From NCBI RefSeq assembly GCF_036556685.1, contig NZ_CP140614.1, forward strand, positions 434,001 through 498,000: a stretch of DNA of 64,000 nt, given 5' to 3'. Below, in pieces: positions 35,411-44,495 of this stretch. Positions within the stretch are counted from its first letter, which is position 1, and each line of letters opens with the position of its first letter. The notes below the pieces were generated by a model. That model was not told the DNA's origin, searched no databases, and saw only the letters and a list, made by a program, of their open reading frames with translations. This DNA comes from Sulfurospirillum sp. 1612 (GTDB lineage: Bacteria; Campylobacterota; Campylobacteria; Campylobacterales; Sulfurospirillaceae). The position numbers and the translations under genes are program-made.

Positions 35411-37045
35411 CTATGATATGAGGGATTTTAGAAGCGATTTTGAATAGTTTTTGGCTAGATAGAGGTCATTCACGACGATGGCAGTCATCTCTGATTTAAT
35501 ATTAAAATTTTTAGCGATTTTTTCTACCAAATCGATATTTTTTTTGTATGAATCTGAGGTCGCTTCATACATCTTTTGAATCTCTTCTATGGCACTATTG
35601 TCCCCGCTTCTTGCTTGATGAAATGCGTGCGTACTTTTGAGAATTTGGCTGCGCAAATTTTCATAAAAATTTTGTTCATCCATACTCGGGGCATTGTAAA
35701 GTTGCGCAAGATCCAAAAGCATGTCTTTGATTGATTTTGATGCTGCTGTGAGAAGAGCAATTTTGCGGGAGAGATGCTCTAAGATTTCTTGAGAATCTTT
35801 GTCTTGATTTTGGATACTAATGGTAGAAATATAACGATAAATTTCTCCTTCTAAGAGACGAATTTGTTCGTAAATTTTATGATAAGAGAGATGAATATTG
35901 TCTTGATATGATGATAAAATAGCCGTATCCATTGTATCATGAGACTCCAAAATCTTATGATTGGGTATGTTGATGGCATAGAGGGCAAAACGTTCAATTT
36001 TATCGCTGAGGTATTCAATCTCTTTTTGAAGCGCATCAATCGCCGTTTGTGTATCATGAGCGGGAGTTTGGTGGATATATTGGGTGACGGTATGGGGTGT
36101 TGTTTTGAAAAATTTTTGCAGCAATTTTGAAAATTTTGCGATTAACGGAAACCAAATGAGCACACCAATGACATTATACAAAGAGTGAAACAGTGCGATT
36201 TTGATGACACTCTCAGCAGTTGGCAGGAGATAATTGACAACAGCAATAAGCGGGAAGAGTAAGCACAATGCCATGAGGTCGGTTGTAATATTATAAATCA
36301 CATGTGCTGCAGCCGTTCTTTTTTTATTGGAAATACCGCCAAGAGACCCCAAAATGATGGTGATGGTCGTACCAATATCTGCACCGATGACAAAGGCACC
36401 TGCGGCATGAAATGTGATGAGATTGGCAAAGAGGGCACTTTGTATGATGGCAATGGATGCAGAGCTCGATTGGATTAAAGCGGTTAAAACAAGCCCAATC
36501 ACCGCGTACCAATAGGGATTTTCCAAAGTAATCGATGCAACGTCAAAATGCTTGGCAAAAATTCCCAAACTATCCTTCATCTCATTGAGACCTAAAAAAA
36601 TCAGACCGATACCAAAGAGCACACCACTATAATTTTTCCATTTGTTCTCATTGGATATCAACACCTTGCCAAGTCCTCCAAGCCCTATCATGATGTATAA
36701 AATCAGTGTGATGTTGGCTTTAAAACCGACAATGGCCATAATCCAAGCTGTTGCGGTGGTACCTAAATTGGCACCAATAATCACCGATACGGCACTTTGC
36801 AAGCTCATCATCTCTGCCCCGATGAGTGAGAGTACCATCAAAGAGACTAAGGAGGAACTTTGGAATATGGTCGTAGCAGATATTCCGATAAAGAGACTTG
36901 ACATATTGGTTTTGGTTGCCTTTTTCATCATTTTTCTAAATGACGTGCCAGCAGATTCTTTAATTTGAGCTTCGAGAAAATACATACCAAAGAGAAAAAG
37001 TCCAAGACCTGAAAATGCTTGCAACAGTATGCTGGTATAATGCAT
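35411..37045 (-). CDS. Na/Pi cotransporter family protein with PhoU-like tail
   Basis: 544 aa. Two inverted membrane repeats each hold the QSSS motif (IFQSSSLVSL in the first half, ALIQSSSASIA in the second) and a GANLGTT / GADIGTT partner motif. The C-terminal ~200 residues are helical and PhoU-like. The family takes up phosphate with sodium at the inner membrane. It is divergent from the EamA gene across 47 nt, so their promoters overlap. Confidence 0.92.
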   Translation of the reverse strand: MHYTSILLQAFSGLGLFLFGMYFLEAQIKESAGTSFRKMMKKATKTNMSSLFIGISATTIFQSSSLVSLMVLSLIGAEMMSLQSAVSVIIGANLGTTATAWIMAIVGFKANITLILYIMIGLGGLGKVLISNENKWKNYSGVLFGIGLIFLGLNEMKDSLGIFAKHFDVASITLENPYWYAVIGLVLTALIQSSSASIAIIQSALFANLITFHAAGAFVIGADIGTTITIILGSLGGISNKKRTAAAHVIYNITTDLMALCLLFPLIAVVNYLLPTAESVIKIALFHSLYNVIGVLIWFPLIAKFSKLLQKFFKTTPHTVTQYIHQTPAHDTQTAIDALQKEIEYLSDKIERFALYAINIPNHKILESHDTMDTAILSSYQDNIHLSYHKIYEQIRLLEGEIYRYISTISIQNQDKDSQEILEHLSRKIALLTAASKSIKDMLLDLAQLYNAPSMDEQNFYENLRSQILKSTHAFHQARSGDNSAIEEIQKMYEATSDSYKKNIDLVEKIAKNFNIKSEMTAIVVNDLYLAKNYSKSLLKSLIS

Positions 37046-37092
37046 CTTGTCCCCTTTTCTTTTTTTAATTATAGAACATAAATATATAGAAT

Positions 37093-38016
37093 ATGTTAAA
37101 ATGTCGCAAAAAAAGGAAATCCTCCATCAAACAGCATATCTTAAAGGGAAATATTTTTGGACTTATTGCTATTTTATTGTGGTCCACACTAGCAAGTTTT
37201 AGTGTTTTAGCCAAGCGAATTCCACCGCTTGAGCTCACTGCCATGGCTTTTTTTATCGCTTTTTTAATTGGTTTGATACTTTGGAAAAAAGAGAAAAAAG
37301 GGATTGTAATCCATCTCAAATTTCCGCTTCGCGTGTGGTTGATTGGCGTGGGGGGACTTTTTGGATACCATTTTTTCTACTTTTTAGCATTGCAACATGC
37401 TCCTGCGGCAGAGGCTAATTTGATTAATTATCTGTGGCCTCTTTTGATTGTGCTATTTAGCTCTTTTTTGCCCAATGAACACCTGCGTTGGTTTCATGTC
37501 ATCGGCGCACTTTTAGGCTTAAGCGGTGTCGTGATTTTGGTGAGCGGTGGCGTTGGATTTCATTTTCAAGCAGCCTATTTTCAAGGTTATCTATACGCAC
37601 TCTCTTGCGCGATGATTTGGGCGAGTTATTCAGTACTCTCTCGCTATTTTGCGCATGTTCCAACAAGTGCTGTGGGTGGATTTTGTGGTGTGACTGCGGT
37701 GTTGGCCTTGATATTTCATTTCATCTTTGAGACAACGGTTATTCCAAACATCACCGAGATACTGGCGGCTGTCATGTTAGGCTTAGGCCCTGTGGGTGGT
37801 GCGTTTTTTGTTTGGGATTATGGCTTGAAACATGGAGATATCAAACTCTTAGGCTCATCCGCTTATGCGATACCATTGTTATCAACACTATTGTTGCTCA
37901 TCTTTGGTCTCTCTTCTGTGAGTTATAGTTTGTGGATTGCGTGTGCTTTGATTATCTTAGGCTCACTCATCTCATCGCTAAATCATTTTAAAAAGAGAAA
38001 ATCAACACAATCATGA
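37093..38016 (+). CDS. EamA/DMT-family exporter
   Basis: 307 aa with ten predicted TM helices in two EamA repeats (the first opens GLIAILLWSTLASFSVLAK; conserved YLWPLLIVLFSS is in the first and IWASYSVLSR in the second). Substrates of this family are amino acids or other metabolites and cannot be assigned. The ATG at 37093 has no good RBS, while an AAAGGAAA sits at about 37112, so the true start may be slightly later. It converges on echF with a 6-nt overlap. Confidence 0.87.
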   Translation: MLKCRKKRKSSIKQHILKGNIFGLIAILLWSTLASFSVLAKRIPPLELTAMAFFIAFLIGLILWKKEKKGIVIHLKFPLRVWLIGVGGLFGYHFFYFLALQHAPAAEANLINYLWPLLIVLFSSFLPNEHLRWFHVIGALLGLSGVVILVSGGVGFHFQAAYFQGYLYALSCAMIWASYSVLSRYFAHVPTSAVGGFCGVTAVLALIFHFIFETTVIPNITEILAAVMLGLGPVGGAFFVWDYGLKHGDIKLLGSSAYAIPLLSTLLLLIFGLSSVSYSLWIACALIILGSLISSLNHFKKRKSTQS

Positions 38017-38421
38017 AGGCTTTTTCTTATTCTGCTTGTATTTGATACGATCTTCTTTGGCTTTTTCTTGAAGGCGCTTCCATGCATCACTTTGTTCTGA
38101 TTTTTCAAGCTCAATTCCCGGTTTTTCACTGCTTTGGGTAAGGGCAAGATCTATTTTGGGGCAATTTCGGGTGCATTCACCACAATAGATACACAAGTGA
38201 TGATTGTAGTGATAATGTTTCGTCCCATCTAAATCTTGTGTGAAGACAATCGCACTGGTAGGGCAGACCTTCTCACAGCGATCACAAAAAATACATTCTG
38301 CCTCAGTGTATTGTATCAGACCTCGGTAATGCGCACTCTTTGGGATTGGCACGCTAGGATAGGCATGCGTTAGTGGTTTTTTAAAGATATTTGAGAAGGA
38401 TTCAATCATCGATTTTATCAT
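38011..38421 (-). CDS. echF: Ech hydrogenase subunit EchF (2x 4Fe-4S)
   Basis: 136-aa polyferredoxin-like subunit passing electrons to the small subunit. Two 4Fe-4S clusters are shown by CIFCDRCEKVCP and CIYCGECTRNCP. The start at 38421 is preferred because TAGGAGAT lies just upstream; a longer frame to 38454 runs back into echE. It is the last gene of the operon, in the same place as EchF of Methanosarcina, and like NuoI in the complex I family. The C-terminal ~25 residues are highly charged and lie outside the cluster fold. Confidence 0.9.
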   Translation of the reverse strand: MIKSMIESFSNIFKKPLTHAYPSVPIPKSAHYRGLIQYTEAECIFCDRCEKVCPTSAIVFTQDLDGTKHYHYNHHLCIYCGECTRNCPKIDLALTQSSEKPGIELEKSEQSDAWKRLQEKAKEDRIKYKQNKKKPS

Positions 38422-38429
38422 GATATCTC

Positions 38430-39518
38430 CTATTTTGCCGTGCAGGACATACACGGATCAAAAGAGGCCAAAATCGCAGGGGCATCGGCATAATTGGCTC
38501 CTTTAAAAATCTTGATAAATGTCGGTACTTGCGAATAAGTCGGCGTTTTGATGCGCACCCGACGCAACATATTGCCACCATCGGCTCTGACATAATAAAA
38601 AATCTCGCCTCTAGGTGCCTCAAGTCGGATGAGGGCCTCTCCTTTGGGTTTGCCTTTTACTTTGAGTTGAATTTCCCCCTCTGGCAATCCTTGGATAATG
38701 TTTTGTACCATCTGAATCGAGTTTTTAATCTCATACAAACGCACCATATTTCTTGCATAAATATCACCACCCTCAAACAAGATGGTTTCATATCCTACTT
38801 CCTTATGGGGCATCACATTGCTTTCTAACCTCGTATCAATACGCGCGCCGGTGGCTCGAGCGAGTGGGCCCATGGCATTGTAAATATACGCATCCTCTTT
38901 GGAAAGTACGCCGATGCCTTTGAATTTTAAAGAGAGCGACCAATTGGTTTCAAATGCCTCAATCAAATCGTCAATCTTGTGATCTAAAATCTGAACTTCT
39001 TTGAGGATTTGTTTCTCAATGGCTTTATCGATATCACGATTGACTCCACCCACACTGATATAATCAAATTGTATGCGGTTGCCGCTGATGGCCTCTTGAA
39101 GTTGCATAATGGCTTCACGATCATTCATAATCTTCATAAACATCGCTTCAAATCCCGCATTTTCAACCGTGTGAGAGAGACAGAGCATGTGAGAGTGGAT
39201 GCGATCAAGCTCCAACATCAAGACGCGCAAATATTGAATCTTTTTGTTCAATTCAAGACCCAAAAGTTGCTCGATGGCATAGGTGTAAGCGAGCGAATGG
39301 GTGATGGCACACAGCCCACAAACACGAGCGACAACATAACCGACTTGTTTGTATTCAAATTTTTGGGTACAAGCCTTTTCGATGCCACGATGTACAAAAC
39401 CCACATCCCAATCAATACCGACAATCTTTTCATTTTCGGTGGTAAATTTAAAGCGCACCGGTTCTAAAAGAGAGATGTGTTGGGAACCGATGGGAATATT
39501 AATGCTTTTTTTAGGCAT
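38430..39518 (-). CDS. echE: Ech hydrogenase large subunit EchE (NiFe)
   Basis: Carries the NiFe site; a NuoD relative of 362 aa, close to the family's ~360. The L1 motif RVCGLC (about 65-70) and the L2 motif DPCMSC give the four Cys ligands. The protein stops three residues after L2 (TAK), so it has no C-terminal peptide to be removed by a maturation protease. The ATG at 39518 is chosen since AGAGGAG lies 6 nt before it; an ATG at 39524 sits directly against the RBS. It overlaps the end of echD. Confidence 0.92.
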   Translation of the reverse strand: MPKKSINIPIGSQHISLLEPVRFKFTTENEKIVGIDWDVGFVHRGIEKACTQKFEYKQVGYVVARVCGLCAITHSLAYTYAIEQLLGLELNKKIQYLRVLMLELDRIHSHMLCLSHTVENAGFEAMFMKIMNDREAIMQLQEAISGNRIQFDYISVGGVNRDIDKAIEKQILKEVQILDHKIDDLIEAFETNWSLSLKFKGIGVLSKEDAYIYNAMGPLARATGARIDTRLESNVMPHKEVGYETILFEGGDIYARNMVRLYEIKNSIQMVQNIIQGLPEGEIQLKVKGKPKGEALIRLEAPRGEIFYYVRADGGNMLRRVRIKTPTYSQVPTFIKIFKGANYADAPAILASFDPCMSCTAK

Positions 39519-39855
39519 TGTCATCTCCTCTTAGCGGGTATTTTTGGGAGCTCTCATCAAGATACAATCCCTTATCAATGCCTTGAATATCAATACCGAA
39601 AAGATCTACCACCTCACGCTCGCTCATGATGGCACTGGGGATTATATCCATGATTGAGGGCACTATCGTATCATAAGAGATGGTGGTGGTAAAGATTTGA
39701 TACTCACTATCGCTGAGGTATTTAGAGAAGATCCATTGGAGTTTGCAACGCCCTTTGATATCATCAGCATTCAGACAGACAAAATGCCAAATCTTTGGAT
39801 CATAAAAATCTTGAATCTCTTGTTTTAACTCTTCTAGTGCAATCTCTTTTATCAT
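39511..39855 (-). CDS. echD: Ech hydrogenase subunit EchD (NuoC-like)
   Basis: 114 aa, matching the short EchD (about 120 aa) rather than a full NuoC. The complex I 30-kDa motif is visible at the C-terminus: SEREVVDLFGIDI and then KYPLRGDD. It has no cofactor; it is expected to help dock the large and small subunits on the cytoplasmic face. It overlaps echC by 4 nt and echE by 8. Confidence 0.88.
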   Translation of the reverse strand: MIKEIALEELKQEIQDFYDPKIWHFVCLNADDIKGRCKLQWIFSKYLSDSEYQIFTTTISYDTIVPSIMDIIPSAIMSEREVVDLFGIDIQGIDKGLYLDESSQKYPLRGDDNA

Positions 39856-40307
39856 GTAAAGTCCTTTTTGACTTTTTCTTTTTCATTGGTTTTGGCCTCT
39901 AATATATCTATGGCTTTGATAATCCCATCGATAATGAGTTCCGGACTGGCGGCACATCCTGGGATATAAACATCAACAGGGATAAATGAATCGATACCAT
40001 TTTCGACATTATACATATCGCGAAAGACCCCTCCGGTACACGTACAACTCCCTAGCGCGACGACTACTTTAGGCTCAGGGATTTGTTTGTAAAGCTCAAT
40101 CAATCTCGCACGTGAGCGATAGGTGAGGGCTCCGGTGACTAAGAAAATATCGGCTTGTTTGGGGTTGCCGTTGTTTAAAATCCCAAAGCGCTCCAAATCA
40201 TACTTTGGAGCAAGCGCTGCGAGGATTTCAATATCACATCCATTACAACTGCCACAATTATAGTGTAAAATCCACGGAGATTTTTTCTTGTAGGTATCAA
40301 GATTCAT
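39852..40307 (-). CDS. echC: Ech hydrogenase small subunit EchC (NuoB-like)
   Basis: 151 aa. Binds the 4Fe-4S cluster next to the NiFe centre with Cys in CGSCNGC (18-24), GSCTCTGG and PGCAASP. As in other group 4 hydrogenases the protein lacks the two additional clusters and the Tat signal of uptake enzymes, so it faces the cytoplasm. It overlaps echB and echD by 4 nt each. Confidence 0.92.
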   Translation of the reverse strand: MNLDTYKKKSPWILHYNCGSCNGCDIEILAALAPKYDLERFGILNNGNPKQADIFLVTGALTYRSRARLIELYKQIPEPKVVVALGSCTCTGGVFRDMYNVENGIDSFIPVDVYIPGCAASPELIIDGIIKAIDILEAKTNEKEKVKKDFT

Positions 40308-41125
40308 AATAAACTCCCCATAATGCTTAAAATACTCAAGCCAAACCCATAACTATAAATAAGACGCACCATGTCACTGATTTTGATGCGTGCGGTGGCA
40401 TTATCGATGAGATTGACCAATAAAAAGGAGAAAAGCACCAAAAAAATCCCCATAAGATGATGACCTCCACAGAGAATATAGATAAAACTGTAGATGAAAA
40501 TCGTCTCTAAAAATTTTGCCATATAAATCATCTCATATAAGATACCTCCAAACTCAACATCAATGCCACCGACGAGTTCTTGATGGGCTTTGGGTGCATC
40601 AAAGGGAGATTGGCCTGTGATGGCAGGCGTGATGAGTAACAAAGCTAGATAACTCAACAAAAGCGGAAATACAGAGTGGGTGCTCTCTAAAATCTGAGAT
40701 ATTTCAAAACTGCCATAATAGAGATAAAAGGCGATGGCATTTAAAAACAAAATCGGCTCATACGCCACAATACTCAGTAGTTTTCTATTGGCGCCTAGAT
40801 TTGAAAATATCGACTTGACACTAAAACCTGCTAATATATAAAAGAGTGAAGCCATCAAGTGAAAGGAGATGATGTAGAGTAAATTGGCGCCAAAAAATAT
40901 CAAAAAAATCGTCAACCACAGGGTTAAAAAGTAAAACAATCCTAATACTCGATGGATGTTGTTGATAAAAAGCGCTCTTTTATTGATGAGCTTGAGCATA
41001 TCATAAAAAGGTTGCAAGAGTGGTGGCCCGATGCGCCGTTGCATTTTCGCCCTCAAGACGCGTTCAAAACCATAGATAAGACCACCCCAAAGCGGAGATA
41101 AGAGTGCTAGTATGAATGCTATCAT
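40304..41125 (-). CDS. echB: Ech hydrogenase membrane subunit EchB (NuoH-like)
   Basis: 273-aa integral membrane protein with about eight TM helices. NuoH-family signatures are KMQRRIGPPLLQPFYDMLK (about 27-45) and GQSPFDAPKAHQELVGG. The start at 41125 forms an ATGA overlap with the echA stop. It forms the proton-channel junction between the hydrogenase arm and the antiporter-like EchA. Confidence 0.92.
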   Translation of the reverse strand: MIAFILALLSPLWGGLIYGFERVLRAKMQRRIGPPLLQPFYDMLKLINKRALFINNIHRVLGLFYFLTLWLTIFLIFFGANLLYIISFHLMASLFYILAGFSVKSIFSNLGANRKLLSIVAYEPILFLNAIAFYLYYGSFEISQILESTHSVFPLLLSYLALLLITPAITGQSPFDAPKAHQELVGGIDVEFGGILYEMIYMAKFLETIFIYSFIYILCGGHHLMGIFLVLFSFLLVNLIDNATARIKISDMVRLIYSYGFGLSILSIMGSLL

Positions 41126-42867
41126 GATACACCTGCTACAATCAAAGCACTCAAAAACAAGAGACACATGATGAGAATGAGACGGGAGACACGAGTAAAA
41201 TCAAAATAAAAATTACCAAGCTCTTGGGGGTCTTTCTCCCCGCAATAATACTCATGTGCTGGGTCCATTTTTATTTTTGGTGATCGTTTCAATAACATAA
41301 AAAATCCTATCAAGGTGAGGGTTGCCAAGATGATATATAACAGCGTTTGTGGATTGGGCAGGGTCATCATGATAATACCAAAAGCCATAACGACAAAGAG
41401 AAATAAAGAGCCCGATAAGAAGCCTAGATGCATCTTAGACTGATGCTGCTGAGCTCTTTTTGATACTAAGATTAAGCTGGTGACTTTAAAATATAAAAGC
41501 ACCATCAAAGAAGAACCCATAACGATAAAGATAAGGACAAAAGCATACAAGATATTGAGGTGGATGAGTTCACTCAGATAGGCGATTGAGAAGATTTTTG
41601 CAAAAAACAGCCCAAAAGGCGGTAGACTCAAAGAGGCAAAAGCGATGAGAATCATCACTGCTAGTAACGGCGCTTTTGAGATAAGATTTTCAAAATCATT
41701 GATACTGCGAATTTGATACTCTTTTTCTAAAATACCCGCGCACATAAACAAAATCGCTTTGGAGAGAGCATGAAAGAAGATAAGATAGAGCACGATGGTC
41801 TCAGCATATGGGGTTCCAATCGCCGCGATACTCATCATCAACGCCAACATCGCAATGGTCGAGTAGGCTAATATCTCTTTGAAATTATCCTTATCCAAAG
41901 CTTTTAGCATCGAAGAAAAAAACACAAAAGCACCATAGAGTGATATCAAAATGGCAACAGATTGGCTAAAGGATGGGGCGAGTTTGAGAATCAAAAACGG
42001 GGCGATTTTTACCATAGTAGCAGCATGCAAGATGGCACTCACCGGAGTTGGCGCCACCATAGCTCCTACCAACCAGCGCTCAAAAGGCATCATCGCTCCT
42101 TTGACAAAAGCGGCAAATGCCAAAAATACCATCGCAATTTGCAAAGGATTGGGGTTTTTTAAAATGGCACTAAAATCAATCGGAAGTTGATAATATAACA
42201 ACATGCTAATTCCCATCAACAAGAAGACACCGCCGATTTGGTTGATCATAAGGGCATCCAGAGCATTCTGTATGGAGATGGCATCTTCGCGAAAGCGAAT
42301 CAAGAGATACGATGAGAGCGTCGTGAGCTCAAAAAAGAAGAAAAACAAGAGCAAATCATCAGCAAGGACGAGCATATTCATAATCGCAATAAAAATCCAG
42401 AGATAACTCAAAAAGAAATTTTTTTTCTTAGGCGAAGTGGTCTCGTATTGGATGTAGCGATAGGCATAGATGACAATTGTCGCACCGACAAGATTGATGA
42501 TGATGAGCATCAATGCGGCTAATTTATCCAACACTAAGACAGAGGTATGCGTCGCTAAGAGGTGTGCGTGAGCATAGAGATAAAAAACCAACTGTATTAC
42601 CGCAAAGGTGATGATTTTTTTGTGGTGATTGTGCCATCCGACATAAGCAAAATAGAGCAATAAAATGATATCTAATAGATAGATAAGAGGCTCAAACCCT
42701 GCGGTGATATTGAGATGAATCACCCGCTCTTGTGTCAAAAAAACCAAAGCGAGCGTACTGAGGAGTATCATAGACAAAAATGAACAAAAGTAGAGTACTT
42801 TTTTATAATCTAAAAGGGCAAGTATGAAGAGGATGAAGGGAAGAAAAACATATAATAATAAAATCAT
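41122..42867 (-). CDS. echA: Ech hydrogenase antiporter-like subunit EchA (NuoL/M-like)
   Basis: 581-aa membrane protein with about 15 TM helices. The Mrp/NuoL core has the conserved Glu in FFFELTTLSSYLLI, and Lys residues in AAFVKGAMMPFERWL and ALDKDNFKEILAYSTI. It should pump or conduct protons (or sodium) coupled to hydrogenase turnover. It follows the DUF4405 gene by 35 nt in the same direction. Order A-B-C-D-E-F equals the Methanosarcina ech operon. Confidence 0.92.
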   Translation of the reverse strand: MILLLYVFLPFILFILALLDYKKVLYFCSFLSMILLSTLALVFLTQERVIHLNITAGFEPLIYLLDIILLLYFAYVGWHNHHKKIITFAVIQLVFYLYAHAHLLATHTSVLVLDKLAALMLIIINLVGATIVIYAYRYIQYETTSPKKKNFFLSYLWIFIAIMNMLVLADDLLLFFFFFELTTLSSYLLIRFREDAISIQNALDALMINQIGGVFLLMGISMLLYYQLPIDFSAILKNPNPLQIAMVFLAFAAFVKGAMMPFERWLVGAMVAPTPVSAILHAATMVKIAPFLILKLAPSFSQSVAILISLYGAFVFFSSMLKALDKDNFKEILAYSTIAMLALMMSIAAIGTPYAETIVLYLIFFHALSKAILFMCAGILEKEYQIRSINDFENLISKAPLLAVMILIAFASLSLPPFGLFFAKIFSIAYLSELIHLNILYAFVLIFIVMGSSLMVLLYFKVTSLILVSKRAQQHQSKMHLGFLSGSLFLFVVMAFGIIMMTLPNPQTLLYIILATLTLIGFFMLLKRSPKIKMDPAHEYYCGEKDPQELGNFYFDFTRVSRLILIMCLLFLSALIVAGVS

Positions 42868-42902
42868 AATCTTCTATTGCCTCCTTCGTCTAAAAAACCT
42901 TT

Positions 42903-43712
42903 TTAGGGTGTGAGTATTTTGATTAATTCTATAGGTGTGATGCCTAACTCATTTGCGATGGGTTTGATTTTGCTATTTTTATCAGCTTGAATACCTTTGT
43001 CTTGTAAAATTTTAACAGCACGTTCTAAATCCAAATTTTTGGATTGGCAGACTTCACCCAAGCTCATTCTCCCCCAACCGCCACTTTTTTGACTTTTGGT
43101 GGTATTCGTTTGTGTTGATGCGGTGATGATTTGATAGAGTTTTACTGGAGCGAGGTGATGTTTCTCGGCCAAGGTGGCAAGAGGCTGGTTGGCTGAAATA
43201 TTAGTGATTCCATTGGCTTGCAAACGGGCTATTGCATTATTGAGGTCGATATTGGTTTTATCGCACAACTCTTTTAAGCTAAGTAATTCTGCATGAGGAA
43301 TCGGCGCTTCATTGTGTTTTGTTTCCCAGCTATTTTTGACACTCGCTTCAAAATCAGTGAAGGTTTTAAAGGGAGGTATTTGATAGAGCGTGCCGAAGAT
43401 AAAAAGGAGAGCAAAGCCAAAGGCCATGGCAAACTCTTTAGTAAGAATAGAAAAATTTCGTTCTTTATTTTGCAGATAGTGCATCAAAGGACGCCAGTTG
43501 AGATAAAGATGCAGTGCAATCCCTACGATAAAAAGCACCATAAAGGTGACGTGTAAATCGGTATATTGATCCTTGCTCAGACCAAAAAGCTCCCAATTGG
43601 TCCAATGCGCAACACGACCTTTTGGAGAAATAAAAAGAAAAATCCCAGTATAGGTCATAATAATAAACGAGAAGGTAATGGATAAAGATACGAACTTTCT
43701 AAAACTGCTCAT
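42903..43712 (-). CDS. DUF4405 membrane protein with tandem C-terminal repeat
   Basis: 269 aa. Three TM helices (about 7-29, 52-72, 94-113) with H54 and H68 in the second, a layout consistent with b-heme binding in the DUF4405 / cytochrome b561-like group. After a linker come two similar ~54-residue helical repeats (144-197 and 216-268), each with S-L-x-E-x-C, N-x-D-L, L-Q-x-x-G-I and a final P-x-x-L-x-x-I-L-T-like end. A strong AAAAGGAGG RBS precedes the ATG. It is the first gene of the ech operon, 35 nt before echA. A role as an electron-transfer or assembly partner of Ech is inferred from position only. Confidence 0.75.
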   Translation of the reverse strand: MSSFRKFVSLSITFSFIIMTYTGIFLFISPKGRVAHWTNWELFGLSKDQYTDLHVTFMVLFIVGIALHLYLNWRPLMHYLQNKERNFSILTKEFAMAFGFALLFIFGTLYQIPPFKTFTDFEASVKNSWETKHNEAPIPHAELLSLKELCDKTNIDLNNAIARLQANGITNISANQPLATLAEKHHLAPVKLYQIITASTQTNTTKSQKSGGWGRMSLGEVCQSKNLDLERAVKILQDKGIQADKNSKIKPIANELGITPIELIKILTP

Positions 43713-43780
43713 GATACCCTCCTTTTAAAAAGGTTATTATAATTATAACATTATCTTGATGAAAAAGCGTCTCTTCTCTT

Positions 43781-44392
43781 TTAAGATGCGGCAATCTTCT
43801 TAATAATGATTCGAATCACACTGGCTTCTCCATTGTGTGCGGGACCTTCTTGAAGAAAAATTCTCTCTTGAGAGAGTTTATAAATCTCACAAGGAAGTGC
43901 TGAAAAAATCTGATAAAGCGAATCCAAACGATAGAGTAAATCAACATTTTTAGGTCCACCACTTGTAAAATTAAGTTGTGATGTACTGAAAAATTCAGCG
44001 ATAAAATACCCTCCGACACGCAGGGCTGTGATGATTTTTTGGAACATCTCTTTTTGTTCGTTGGCATGAAGATGCATGTAGGTTGATGCGATGGCATCAT
44101 AAGTATCATGATCTTCCCATTGCGATATTAACAGGTGTTTTAGATGAATGTCAACATGGTGTTCTTTCGCTAATCGTTCAACTTTGTTCAATCCCACATC
44201 AGAGGCATCTAGCGCGGTGACATCAAACCCTTGCTGTGCTAAAAACAGTGCGTTTCTTCCTTCTCCTTCGCCAAGGCAAAGAATTTTTGAGTTTTTTGGG
44301 ATGATTGGGTAATTTGTCTTGATAAAATTATTGGCTTCTAAGCCGTATAAAAAGGTTTCGGAGTTAAATTTTCTATTCCACATTTCGCGCAT
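43781..44392 (-). CDS. Class I SAM-dependent methyltransferase
   Basis: 203 aa, TehB/UbiE-like fold. Motif I is ILCLGEGEGRNALFLAQQG (about 38-56), followed by VTALDAS and the middle YDAIASTYMHL. The substrate is unknown. The opening MWNRKF is typical of TehB-like proteins linked to tellurite or thiopurine methylation, but that is only a resemblance. Confidence 0.85.
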   Translation of the reverse strand: MREMWNRKFNSETFLYGLEANNFIKTNYPIIPKNSKILCLGEGEGRNALFLAQQGFDVTALDASDVGLNKVERLAKEHHVDIHLKHLLISQWEDHDTYDAIASTYMHLHANEQKEMFQKIITALRVGGYFIAEFFSTSQLNFTSGGPKNVDLLYRLDSLYQIFSALPCEIYKLSQERIFLQEGPAHNGEASVIRIIIKKIAAS

Positions 44393-44459
44393 TTGTTTCT
44401 CTTTTCTTATGAATTTTTATTATTTTACCCAATGTTAATTAATATTGAAATAAATAATG

Positions 44460-44465
44460 TATAAT
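44460..44465 (+). promoter_or_regulatory. -10 element for the HugZ-like gene
   Basis: Perfect TATAAT 31 nt before the ATG; AAGGA lies at 44479-44483. It probably drives the HugZ-like, DUF423 and perhaps ferritin-like genes. Confidence 0.4.
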
Positions 44466-44495
44466 GGGCCAAACATTCAAGGACGGTCATAAAAA

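Noticed and set aside
37053-37092. Second small gene between the Na/Pi and EamA genes
   Set aside because: Only 47 nt separate the divergent starts, enough for overlapping promoters but not for a gene.
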